Source: Flavobacteriales bacterium
GTDB taxonomy: Bacteria; Bacteroidota; Bacteroidia; Flavobacteriales; Flavobacteriaceae
Length of the DNA: 64,000 nt
Assembly (NCBI GenBank): GCA_020635875.1
Contig: JACJYY010000003.1
Location: forward strand, 319,607 to 383,606
Direction: 5' to 3'
Of this stretch, positions 45,071 through 52,990 are shown in pieces. The notes under the pieces are model-generated. The model saw only the letters and a program-made list of their open reading frames with translations. It made no database searches and was not told the DNA's origin. The stretch's first letter is position 1. Every line of letters begins with the position of its first letter. The position numbers were made by a program, and so were the translations under genes.

Positions 45071-47179
45071 ATGAATAAGTTTTTCGTTGCTTTTGTTCTA
45101 TTGTTAGACTTGATGGTACAGGCACAAGTATCATCAAATGAGAAAATGCCAGTTTTTGAGGCTTGTGTGTCATTGCTGCAAAATGAGCAGGCAGAATGTT
45201 TCTTTTCTGAAGTGAAGAAACATGTTCATGCTAGTTTTGTGATGCCAGAGCAATTTCAGAATCCTGATTTTAGAGCGGAAATAATTACTGTTTTTGCTGT
45301 AGATGAAAAAGGAAAGTTATTGACCTTGTTTGTTGATGCGCCCTATGCAGAATTGAAAGATGAAATGGAAAGGGTTTTTGAGCTTTTTCCATTAATACAA
45401 CCTGCAACTTTTAACGGAAAGCCAACCTATTCAAAATATACCTTAAAGTTTGTGGTGCCATTTGGCGCAAAACTATTAGGTGAAGAAAGTGGAGTGTTTT
45501 CCAGTCCTGCTCCTCCTGAATCAAAATTAATTGTGGATAAGGACGGTTTCGAAAATGAATTTGAAAACATGGGTTATGTTAAGTACGAATCTCCAAAATA
45601 TGAATCGGCGTATAATATTCCTTTTTCGCATAGTTTATATGCTCAATTCGACGATGAAATAAACCATATAGGGAATAATAATCATACAGCATCTAAACCG
45701 CTAACGTATAAAGAAACCAAGAAGTATTATGATCATAAATTGGCACACAAAAAAATATTAGTGGATACAAAATCTTGGTGGGGTAGGAAATTGCTTAACG
45801 AAGATTTAGTTGCCTATCAGACTGAGAACTATTGGTTTAATCTTAATTTTATCTGGGATTTGAGATTAGGGAAGGACAGACAGAGCGTAGTTCCCTATAC
45901 TTTTCATAATACCAGAGGAATTCAAGCTCAAGCAGGTTTAGGAAAGAGATTAACGTTTTACACTACCATTTTTGAAAGTCAGGGGCGGTTTGCAGACTAC
46001 TTTAATAATTACACGGAGCAAATTGGCACTGATCGAGGTTCCCCAATTGTGCCGGGGATAGGAATTGCTAAACCTTTTAAAACGAATTCTTTTGATTTTC
46101 CTTCCGCAGATGCGAATGTTACTTATGCCGCTAGTGATATGATTGACGTTCAGCTGGGGTATGGTAGAAATTTTATAGGAGACGGATATCGTTCCATGTT
46201 GATTAGTGATGCGGTAAGTCCTTATCCTTATGCCAAGATTAACACGACGTTTTGGAAATTAAAATACACCAATACGTATATGGTGTTAAAAGATGTTAGA
46301 AAGGACGTTACTTTCGAAAAGACCTATGCCACTAAATACATTGTAAATCATTATTTGAGTTATAATGTGAGTAAAAGGTGGAATGTAGGTTTTTTTGAGT
46401 CTGTAGTTTGGTCCAATAATAACCAAAGGGGATTTGATGCTAATTTCATCAATCCTGTCATCTTTTTTAGAACAGTAGAGTTTAATTCTTCAGGGCGAAG
46501 TGGTAATGCTCTAATGGGATTGACTTCGAAGTATAAAATGTCTAATAAGGTTAATGTTTATGGACAATTTTTGTTAGATGAATTTTCAATGTCTACACTT
46601 AAGGCTCAACAAAATGATTGGAAGAGTAAATATGGGACTCAGTTGGGGGTAAAATATTATAAAGCCTTCGGTGCGGAGAATCTTTTACTTCAAGCGGAGT
46701 ACAATATGGCTCGACCGTACACGTATTCGCATAGTTTACATATTACCAATTATGGTCATAATAATCAAAGTATGGCGCATATCTGGGAGACCAACTTTAA
46801 GGAGGCGGTTTTTATAGCTCGTTATTTTAAAGGGAGATGGTCGGCAGATGCTAAGTTAAATATTGGGGTTAGAGGTTTTGATTACAATACGGCTAGTGAT
46901 ACCAACAATTATGGAGGGGATATTTACAAAAGCTATGAAGAAGACATCCCGTATTTTACAGGTATAAAAGTGGGTAACGGTAATAAAGCTACTGTTCTGA
47001 TTGGAGATTTGACCGTTGCATATTTAGTAAATCCTACCTCTAATCTTAAGCTTTTTGGGAATCTTATGATTCGAAATTTTAGCCCTGAAACGAATACCGC
47101 AGAAGTCTTTGAGAGTAAGACCACTTGGATTTCTTTTGGGTTGAGAAGTGATATCTTTAATTTCTATACTGATTTTTAA
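45071..47179 (+). CDS. remB: Gliding motility protein RemB, with TonB-C-like N-terminal domain
   Basis: A 702-aa outer-membrane protein with a signal peptide (to VQAQ, residue 19). Residues about 27-131 (MPVFEACVSLLQNEQAECF, FRAEIITVFAVDEKGKLL, PATFNGKPTYSKYTLKFVVP) align by eye with the TonB C-terminal domain of the gene just upstream. The rest is a beta-barrel of Tyr/Trp-rich strands (YGRNFIGDGYRSML, FNVGFF-type strands). The remB identity follows from its place after sprA-gcvH-vanZ-tonB, as recalled for Flavobacterium johnsoniae, where RemB affects gliding. It has its own promoter. Confidence 0.87.
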   Translation: MNKFFVAFVLLLDLMVQAQVSSNEKMPVFEACVSLLQNEQAECFFSEVKKHVHASFVMPEQFQNPDFRAEIITVFAVDEKGKLLTLFVDAPYAELKDEMERVFELFPLIQPATFNGKPTYSKYTLKFVVPFGAKLLGEESGVFSSPAPPESKLIVDKDGFENEFENMGYVKYESPKYESAYNIPFSHSLYAQFDDEINHIGNNNHTASKPLTYKETKKYYDHKLAHKKILVDTKSWWGRKLLNEDLVAYQTENYWFNLNFIWDLRLGKDRQSVVPYTFHNTRGIQAQAGLGKRLTFYTTIFESQGRFADYFNNYTEQIGTDRGSPIVPGIGIAKPFKTNSFDFPSADANVTYAASDMIDVQLGYGRNFIGDGYRSMLISDAVSPYPYAKINTTFWKLKYTNTYMVLKDVRKDVTFEKTYATKYIVNHYLSYNVSKRWNVGFFESVVWSNNNQRGFDANFINPVIFFRTVEFNSSGRSGNALMGLTSKYKMSNKVNVYGQFLLDEFSMSTLKAQQNDWKSKYGTQLGVKYYKAFGAENLLLQAEYNMARPYTYSHSLHITNYGHNNQSMAHIWETNFKEAVFIARYFKGRWSADAKLNIGVRGFDYNTASDTNNYGGDIYKSYEEDIPYFTGIKVGNGNKATVLIGDLTVAYLVNPTSNLKLFGNLMIRNFSPETNTAEVFESKTTWISFGLRSDIFNFYTDF

Positions 47180-47186
47180 AATAGGC

Positions 47187-47218
47187 TTGTTGTTTCGGTG
47201 GGTTTTAAAGTATCTTTG
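47187..47218 (+). promoter_or_regulatory. Promoter of the cytochrome oxidase operon
   Basis: TTG (47187-47189), 21 nt, TATCTTTG (47211-47218), 27 bp before cyoE. Confidence 0.7.
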
Positions 47219-47245
47219 CCCTCAAAATTTATTATTTCATAAGAT

Positions 47246-48124
47246 TTGATAGCGACCTTCTATAGAGATTTCAGGGAGTTGACCAAGGCCAGATTGGCCA
47301 TTAGCGTGGTGTTTTCTTCTGTTTGTGGTTATCTTTTGGCGGTTTCACCTGCTTATCCGTTTAGTTGGTTAACATTAGTAATGTTAGCTATTGGAGGTTA
47401 TTGTATGGTAGGTGCTTCTAATGCCTATAATCAAATCATAGAACGAGATATAGATGCAAAGATGGATCGGACTAAAAAAAGACCTATTCCATCGGGTAGA
47501 ATTACACCTAAACAAGCGTTTATTTCAGCTTCTGGGTTAACTTTAATGGGGGTGGTTTTGCTGTATATGATTAACCCTCAGGCGGCCATGTTTGGAGCAA
47601 TATCCATTTTTTTGTACACAAGTATATATACACCCTTAAAGACAGTTACTCCGTTATCGGTATTTGTAGGTGCTTTTCCAGGAGCCATACCCTTTATGCT
47701 AGGGTGGGTTGCTGCGACTAATGATTTTGGGATAGAGACGGGAACCTTGTTTTTGATTCAGTTTTTTTGGCAGTTTCCTCATTTCTGGGCAATAGGTTGG
47801 TTTTTGTTTGATGATTACCAAAAGGCAGGAATATTTATGTTGCCTACCCGACACAAAGACAAGAGTACTGCCATTCAAATTATTATGTATATAATATGGT
47901 TGACCTTAGCGTCCCTTCTGCCTGCTTTGGGTATAACAGGAGGGCTGTACATTACACCCTATTCTGCCGTGATTGTAGTGTTGTTAGGTATGTGGTTGTT
48001 AAAAGAAGGTGTTACGCTGTATAAACAGAGAGATGCAATATCAGCTCGTAAATTAATGATAACAAGTGTATCCTATATATCTGTTTTACAGATTGTATAT
48101 GTGATAGATAAATTTTTAAGATAA
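47246..48124 (+). CDS. cyoE: Protoheme IX farnesyltransferase (heme O synthase)
   Basis: A 292-aa UbiA-family membrane enzyme that farnesylates heme B to heme O for the terminal oxidase. The prenyl-diphosphate site is NAYNQIIERDIDAKMDRTKKRPIP (quoted in part: NQIIERDIDAKMDRT); YTPLKTVTPLSVFVGAFPGA and FWQFPHFWAIGWFLFDDYQ follow. The start is TTG 47246, because no ATG lies upstream of the first conserved region (ELTKARLAISVVFSS). It is the first gene of the oxidase operon, with one base to the next gene. Confidence 0.96.
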   Translation: MIATFYRDFRELTKARLAISVVFSSVCGYLLAVSPAYPFSWLTLVMLAIGGYCMVGASNAYNQIIERDIDAKMDRTKKRPIPSGRITPKQAFISASGLTLMGVVLLYMINPQAAMFGAISIFLYTSIYTPLKTVTPLSVFVGAFPGAIPFMLGWVAATNDFGIETGTLFLIQFFWQFPHFWAIGWFLFDDYQKAGIFMLPTRHKDKSTAIQIIMYIIWLTLASLLPALGITGGLYITPYSAVIVVLLGMWLLKEGVTLYKQRDAISARKLMITSVSYISVLQIVYVIDKFLR

Positions 48125-48125
48125 A

Positions 48126-48707
48126 ATGAGTGCTACGTTTCAGGAATTTGAAGAAAAAAAGGCCAAATCCTACAAATTGATGTTGTGGTTTGCCATGCTC
48201 AGTATGGTAATGATTTTTGGTGGATTAACCAGCGCGTATGTGGTTAGTCAGACGCGTCCAGACTGGATTAATGATTTTACCTTGCCTGTTGCTTTTACGT
48301 GGAGCACAGTGATTGTTGCTATTAGTAGTGTTACCTTTTATTTGGCTCAAAAAAGTATAGCGAATGATAGAGTATCACAAGGAACGATATATTTATTGGC
48401 TACATTGTTATTAGGTCTTGGATTTGTATACTCACAGTTCGAAGGTTTTAATCAGGTGGTTGAGAGTGGTTATTTTTTCACAGGGAGCGAGAGTACCGTT
48501 ACTACCTCATTTTTATACCTTATAGTATTAGTTCATTTGGCTCACTTGTTTGGGGGTTTAATAGCGCTATTAATAGTGATAGTACGAAATTTAAAAAACA
48601 AATATTCCCAACACGATTATCTCGGAGTAGAGATAGCTGCGATGTTTTGGCATTTTTTAGGAATACTGTGGGGGTACTTGTTTTTGTTTTTCTATTTCTA
48701 TAAATGA
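48126..48707 (+). CDS. Cytochrome c oxidase subunit III (short form)
   Basis: A 193-aa membrane protein with five predicted helices. Heme-copper oxidase subunit III features are FAMLSMVMIFGGLTSAYVV, FTGSESTVTTSFLYLIVLVH, AHLFGG and the final AAMFWHFLGILWGYLFLFFYF. It starts one base after cyoE. A second, longer subunit III follows; two consecutive subunit III genes are usual in Flavobacteriaceae caa3/aa3-type oxidase clusters. The catalytic subunits I and II are not in this window. Confidence 0.93.
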   Translation: MSATFQEFEEKKAKSYKLMLWFAMLSMVMIFGGLTSAYVVSQTRPDWINDFTLPVAFTWSTVIVAISSVTFYLAQKSIANDRVSQGTIYLLATLLLGLGFVYSQFEGFNQVVESGYFFTGSESTVTTSFLYLIVLVHLAHLFGGLIALLIVIVRNLKNKYSQHDYLGVEIAAMFWHFLGILWGYLFLFFYFYK

Positions 48708-48752
48708 AAAAAAAAATTAAATTTGAACACTTTTTATAATTAAACACAAAAT

Positions 48753-49730
48753 ATGGCAGCAACAAATATCAGTTCAGCTACAGCAGAAGACACGTGGGGT
48801 GGGGGTAATCAACCGATGGGAGCGAGTTATGGTAAAATGATGATGTGGTTTTTCATCGTTTCTGATGCTCTAACATTTTCAGGTTTCTTAGCCGCATACG
48901 GTTTTTCGAGATTTAAATTTATTGAAACATGGCCGTTAGCCGATGAGGTGTTTAATCACTTTCCTTTTATGCATGGGGTAGACGCACCAATGTATTATGT
49001 TGCATTGATGACTTTTATCTTGATTTTTTCATCTGTTACTATGGTGTTGGCTGTTGATGCAGGTCACCAAATGAAAAAAACAAAAGTGGCGATTTATATG
49101 TTGTTGACAATTGTAGGTGGAGCAATGTTCGTGGGTTCACAAGCATGGGAGTGGAAAAACTTTATCAAAGGTGAGTTTGGAGCAGTAGAAACTACAGGAG
49201 GTTCAATTCTTCAATTCGTAAATAAGGAAGGAGAGCGTGTTAAATTGTCTGATTTCGCAGCACATATCCCAACTGAAAGAGTGGAACACGAGCGTAAAAA
49301 TGGATTGTGGTTTGTAACAGGAGAGAGTTTGCCGTCGGTTTCTTTAGAAGAAGTAAAAGCAGGTTTTAAAGCAAATAGCGATATTTTAATTAGAACTGAA
49401 GTAATTAATAAAGACAAAGAAAAAACAATTTTAAGTAGAGAAGAGTCTTTAAAAAGATTAGAAGATGCAACTCTAGTTGTAGAAGGAGCTAACCTGGTTC
49501 GTAACGAGTATGGTCACAAAGTATTTGCGAATTTCTTTTTCTTTATTACTGGTTTTCACGGTTTCCACGTATTTTCAGGAATCTTGATTAACATTTTGAT
49601 TTTCTTCAATGTATTATTAGGTACTTACGAGAAAAGAGGAAGTTATGAGATGGTTGAGAAAGTGGGGTTATATTGGCACTTTGTAGATTTAGTTTGGGTA
49701 TTTGTATTTACATTCTTCTACCTAGTTTAA
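48753..49730 (+). CDS. Cytochrome c oxidase subunit III (long form)
   Basis: A 325-aa subunit III. Helices carrying MMMWFFIVSDALTFSGFLAA, FHGFHVFSGILINI and VGLYWHFVDLVWVFVFTFFY are typical. A hydrophilic insertion of about 105 residues (about 130-235, rich in Lys and Glu) lies between the second and later helices and accounts for the extra length. This insertion is probably extramembrane; its job is unknown. It is followed 17 bp later by the subunit IV gene. Confidence 0.94.
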   Translation: MAATNISSATAEDTWGGGNQPMGASYGKMMMWFFIVSDALTFSGFLAAYGFSRFKFIETWPLADEVFNHFPFMHGVDAPMYYVALMTFILIFSSVTMVLAVDAGHQMKKTKVAIYMLLTIVGGAMFVGSQAWEWKNFIKGEFGAVETTGGSILQFVNKEGERVKLSDFAAHIPTERVEHERKNGLWFVTGESLPSVSLEEVKAGFKANSDILIRTEVINKDKEKTILSREESLKRLEDATLVVEGANLVRNEYGHKVFANFFFFITGFHGFHVFSGILINILIFFNVLLGTYEKRGSYEMVEKVGLYWHFVDLVWVFVFTFFYLV

Positions 49731-49747
49731 TTTTTGGATATTTAGTT

Positions 49748-50098
49748 ATGGCACACGCACACGAATCAAACACAAAAAGAATTTGGACTGTATTTGGAAT
49801 ACTTTCCGTAATTACTATAGTAGAAGTTATTTTGGGTATCATTAAACCAGGGGCTTTATATTACAATTCAATCTTCGGTTTAAATGTATTAAACTGGATT
49901 TTTATCTTATTGACACTTTGGAAAGCCTACTATATTGCATGGGCGTTCATGCACTTAGAAGGAGAAAAGGGAAATCTGAGATGGTCAATTGTAGCACCGG
50001 TGGTATTTTTGATTCTTTATTTGTCTTTCATTGTTTTAGTAGAAGCAACATACGTATTTGACGTATTTAACAATTCACATTACACTTGGATTTTTTAA
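49748..50098 (+). CDS. Cytochrome c oxidase subunit IV
   Basis: A 116-aa protein with three membrane helices. The open frame reaches back into the subunit III gene (49673), but the ATG at 49748 (MAHAHESNTKRIWTVFGILS) is the natural start: His-rich N-terminus, then the helix with IIKPGALYYNSIFG. The segment KAYYIAWAFMHLEGEKGNLR is the subunit IV signature of caa3-type oxidases. It is the last gene before a strong terminator. Confidence 0.94.
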   Translation: MAHAHESNTKRIWTVFGILSVITIVEVILGIIKPGALYYNSIFGLNVLNWIFILLTLWKAYYIAWAFMHLEGEKGNLRWSIVAPVVFLILYLSFIVLVEATYVFDVFNNSHYTWIF

Positions 50099-50123
50099 TT
50101 TAGTCCAATACAGATAAAGCATT

Positions 50124-50157
50124 AAAAAGACGGTTCTTTAACCGTCTTTTTTTATTT
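50124..50157 (+). terminator. Rho-independent terminator of the oxidase operon
   Basis: AAGACGGTT / AACCGTCTT stem with a CTTT-type loop and a long T-run. Confidence 0.9.
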
Positions 50158-50160
50158 TTG
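50153..50160 (+). promoter_or_regulatory. Promoter -7 element for the SCO-type genes
   Basis: TATTTTTG overlaps the T-run of the preceding terminator, 21 bp before the ATG at 50182. Confidence 0.45.
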
Positions 50161-50181
50161 TACTCTCAATAATCACACGAT

Positions 50182-50823
50182 ATGAAAAAAAATATAGTAC
50201 TATTTATTCTATTTGTTCTTCCTATTGTGGCGTATTTATTTTTTGCTTCTGGAGTTAACAACTTTGTTAAGTTGCCAGTGCTGAGAGAGGAGATTCAAGA
50301 CATTCATGAGTTTCAATCATTAGACAGTATTCCTAAAACGTTAACCAATAGGATTACAGTATTAGGTTTTGTGGGTAATAAGATTTTATACAATAAAGGA
50401 AACGCTTTCAATCTCAATCAAAAGATTTATAATAAGAATCACAAGTTTGATGATTTTCAATTTGTGATGATTGCTCCTGAAGGGACACAAGATCAAGCCA
50501 AAGCATTATTAAAAGAATTAAGTTTTTTGTCAGATGTATCCCGTTGGTATTTTGTTTTTGGTACACCAGAACAAATAACAGCATATTATGAAAAGTTAAA
50601 TCTTGTAGGAGGCTTGGATGCCAATTTGGGCACACCCAATGTGTATATTGTAGATAAAAATCGAAACCTACGTGGCAGAAAAGACGATAGTGAGTATAAA
50701 GAAGGATACAATACGATTTCTGCGGCTGATTTGCATAATGAAATGAGTGATGATCTTAAAGTCGTTTTAGCGGAATATCGATTGGCTTTGAAAAAAAATA
50801 ACGTAGATAAGAGGAAAATATAG
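50182..50823 (+). CDS. Membrane-anchored thioredoxin-like protein of the SCO gene group
   Basis: A 213-aa protein with one N-terminal helix (4-23) and a soluble domain. Strand and loop pattern (ITVLGFVGNKIL, DDFQFVMIAPEGTQDQAKAL, VSRWYFVFGTPEQITAYY, NVYIVDKNRNLRGRKDD) resembles a thioredoxin-like fold such as SCO, but the CxxxC copper motif is absent. It ends 4 bp before the SCO gene, so it may assist oxidase copper assembly. It has its own weak promoter after the oxidase terminator. Confidence 0.78.
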   Translation: MKKNIVLFILFVLPIVAYLFFASGVNNFVKLPVLREEIQDIHEFQSLDSIPKTLTNRITVLGFVGNKILYNKGNAFNLNQKIYNKNHKFDDFQFVMIAPEGTQDQAKALLKELSFLSDVSRWYFVFGTPEQITAYYEKLNLVGGLDANLGTPNVYIVDKNRNLRGRKDDSEYKEGYNTISAADLHNEMSDDLKVVLAEYRLALKKNNVDKRKI

Positions 50824-50827
50824 ACAA

Positions 50828-51454
50828 ATGAAGGGTAAATCATATATATGGATTTCGTTTATTGTTTTGGTTTTTGGAATCTGGGTGGTGCCTAAGATAG
50901 TAGATAAGTTTACCACTGACCAGCTATTTGTTTTGGGGAAGGCACCTTCGTTCAGTTTGACGGATCAAAACAACACAACTATAACTAACGAGGATTATAA
51001 AGGTAAAGTGTATGTCGTAGAATTTTTCTTTTCTACTTGTCCTACGATTTGCCCTATTATGAACAAAAACATGAAGGAAATTCAGGATGAGTTTTATGCC
51101 TATCCCAATTTTGGTATTGCTTCCTTTACTATTAATCCTAAACATGATACACCTGAGGTCTTGCTACAGCATGCTAAAGAAGTTGGAGCTTCTCACAGAA
51201 ATTGGCATTTTTTAACAGGGGATAAGGATTATATCTACGAAATAGCCAATAAGGGTTACAATTTGTATGCAGGCGAAAATAGTGCAGTAGCAGGCGGGTT
51301 TGAACATTCCGGTTTTTTTGCTTTGGTTGACCAGGAAGGAAATATAAGATGTCGCAAAGATGAATATGGCAATCCAATCGGTTTTTATGACGGCTTAGAG
51401 CCAAAAGGTGTAAAAATGTTAAAAGAAGATTTAACCATTTTATTAAAGGAATAA
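50828..51454 (+). CDS. SCO1/SenC-family copper chaperone
   Basis: A 208-aa protein with an N-terminal membrane anchor and a thioredoxin-like domain. The copper ligands are in VEFFFSTCPTICPIMNKN (CxxxC) and the later His in GGFEHSGFFALVDQEGNIR, the standard SCO trio. It delivers copper to the CuA or CuB site of cytochrome oxidase, consistent with the oxidase genes just upstream. The start ATG lies 4 bp after the previous gene; DUF420 follows after 2 bp. Confidence 0.94.
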   Translation: MKGKSYIWISFIVLVFGIWVVPKIVDKFTTDQLFVLGKAPSFSLTDQNNTTITNEDYKGKVYVVEFFFSTCPTICPIMNKNMKEIQDEFYAYPNFGIASFTINPKHDTPEVLLQHAKEVGASHRNWHFLTGDKDYIYEIANKGYNLYAGENSAVAGGFEHSGFFALVDQEGNIRCRKDEYGNPIGFYDGLEPKGVKMLKEDLTILLKE

Positions 51455-51456
51455 AT

Positions 51457-51975
51457 ATGTCATTAGAAAAGAAATTAAATAAGTGGTCTATAGTCTTGTC
51501 TGTTGCCATTCCATTGGTGGTGGCTCTATTGTTTGGTGTTCGACTACCTAATGTGGAGCCGATGTCATTTTTACCTCCGATATATGCGACTATTAATGGA
51601 GTTACTGCTGTGGTGCTTATTGCCGCTTTGGTAGCCGTAAAGAATAAAAAAATCGATTGGCACGAAAAATTGATGAAATTGGCTATCGCTTTATCAGTAT
51701 CTTTTTTAGTGATGTATGTGGCCTATCACATGACATCGGATCCAACACCTTTTGGAGGAGAGGGGACGATTAAATATGTGTATTATTTTATTTTGATTTC
51801 ACATATTTTACTTTCGATAGCTGTCATTCCGATGGTATTGTTCTCGTTTGTAAAGGCTTTTACTAAACAATTTCCACAACACAAAAAGTTAGCGCGAATT
51901 ACCTTTCCGATATGGTTATATGTGGCGGTTACTGGGGTTTTGGTGTATTTGATGATTGCTCCGTATTATGCTTAA
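51457..51975 (+). CDS. DUF420 membrane protein (CtaM-like)
   Basis: A 172-aa protein with four or five helices. DUF420 features are FLPPIYATINGVTAV, KKIDWHEKLMKLAIALSVSF and MYVAYHMTSDPTPFGGEG, with His in several helices and FPQHKKLARITFPIWLYVAVTG at the end. In Gram-positive bacteria a DUF420 protein (CtaM) is needed for heme-copper oxidase maturation, so a similar role is probable here beside SCO. It overlaps the next small gene by 8 bp. Confidence 0.9.
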   Translation: MSLEKKLNKWSIVLSVAIPLVVALLFGVRLPNVEPMSFLPPIYATINGVTAVVLIAALVAVKNKKIDWHEKLMKLAIALSVSFLVMYVAYHMTSDPTPFGGEGTIKYVYYFILISHILLSIAVIPMVLFSFVKAFTKQFPQHKKLARITFPIWLYVAVTGVLVYLMIAPYYA

Positions 51976-52186
51976 AAAAGTATCCCTTTTAATAATCACT
52001 TTTTTGATGCCCTATTGGTCATCAGCTCAATGCGCCATGTGTAGAGCAGCCTTGCAATCCGAAGAGTCTGGAATAAAAGCAGAAGGGATTAATAATGGTA
52101 TTAAGTATTTAATGGTAATTCCGTATGTTCTGGCAGCGATAACTGGCGTGATGATTTATCGCATGTATAAGAAAAAACAAGGATAA
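51968..52186 (+). CDS. Small CxxC membrane protein beside DUF420
   Basis: A 72-aa protein. The ATG at 51968 (MLKKVSLLIITFLM) is preferred to one four codons earlier. It has a signal-like helix, then the mature start QCAMCRAALQSEESG with a CxxC pair, then a C-terminal transmembrane helix (YLMVIPYVLAAITGVMIY). It overlaps the DUF420 stop by 8 bp. The CxxC next to a SCO/DUF420 pair suggests a role in oxidase metal or redox maturation; this is inferred from neighbours only. Confidence 0.82.
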   Translation: MLKKVSLLIITFLMPYWSSAQCAMCRAALQSEESGIKAEGINNGIKYLMVIPYVLAAITGVMIYRMYKKKQG

Positions 52187-52288
52187 CCTTCTTTATTTCC
52201 CTTTTTACCGATATAACGTTAATTATATCTTATTCTAGCATACAAAGTTTTATCTTTACCCGAGATACTTTGAAAAAAACAATTGGAT

Positions 52289-52990
52289 ATGATTGATATC
52301 TCAAATTTGCATAAATCCTATACCATCGGAAACTCTTCTTTAGAAGTTTTAAAAGGCATTGATTTTAAGGTTAAAGAAGGGGAGATGGTTGCCATCATGG
52401 GTTCTTCAGGATCGGGTAAATCAACTTTGCTAAATATTATCGGGATATTGGATGAGGCCAATACTGGAAGTTATAATTTAGATGGTGTGCCTATCAAAAA
52501 CCTAAACGAAACGGTGGCTTCAAAATACAGAAACCAGTTTTTAGGTTTTGTTTTTCAATCGTTTAATTTAATAAACTATAAAAACGCACTGGACAATGTA
52601 GCACTGCCTTTATACTATAAAGGAATAAAGAAAAGTGAGCGCGAAGAAATTGCTAAAAAATATTTAGAGAAAGTAGGTTTAGCGTCTCATATGCACCACT
52701 TGCCCAATGAGCTTTCGGGAGGACAAAAGCAGCGCGTCGCCATTGCTAGAGCTTTAGCCTCAAATCCTAAGGTGTTGTTGGCCGATGAGCCTACAGGAGC
52801 TTTGGATTCTACTACCTCGTACGAAGTAATGGCGTTGTTGCAGGAAATAAATGACGAAGGTAAAACCATATTGATCGTGACCCACGAACAGGATATTGCA
52901 GAGATGACTAAACGCATAGTGTATCTAAAGGACGGGGTAATTACTGAGGATAAAAAGATAGAACAAACAAGAGTAAAGTTGAATGTTTAG
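52289..52990 (+). CDS. MacB-type ABC transporter ATP-binding protein
   Basis: A 233-aa ATPase. The ATG at 52289 is preferred to the TTG two codons before. Walker A is GSSGSGKSTLL, the Q-loop lies in FVFQSFNLI, the signature is LSGGQKQRVAIARAL, Walker B is VLLADEPTGALD and the H-loop is VTHEQD. It belongs to the LolD/MacB subfamily that powers mechanotransmission permeases. It is the only ATPase of a seven-gene operon and must serve all four following permeases. It overlaps the first by 8 bp. Confidence 0.96.
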   Translation: MIDISNLHKSYTIGNSSLEVLKGIDFKVKEGEMVAIMGSSGSGKSTLLNIIGILDEANTGSYNLDGVPIKNLNETVASKYRNQFLGFVFQSFNLINYKNALDNVALPLYYKGIKKSEREEIAKKYLEKVGLASHMHHLPNELSGGQKQRVAIARALASNPKVLLADEPTGALDSTTSYEVMALLQEINDEGKTILIVTHEQDIAEMTKRIVYLKDGVITEDKKIEQTRVKLNV

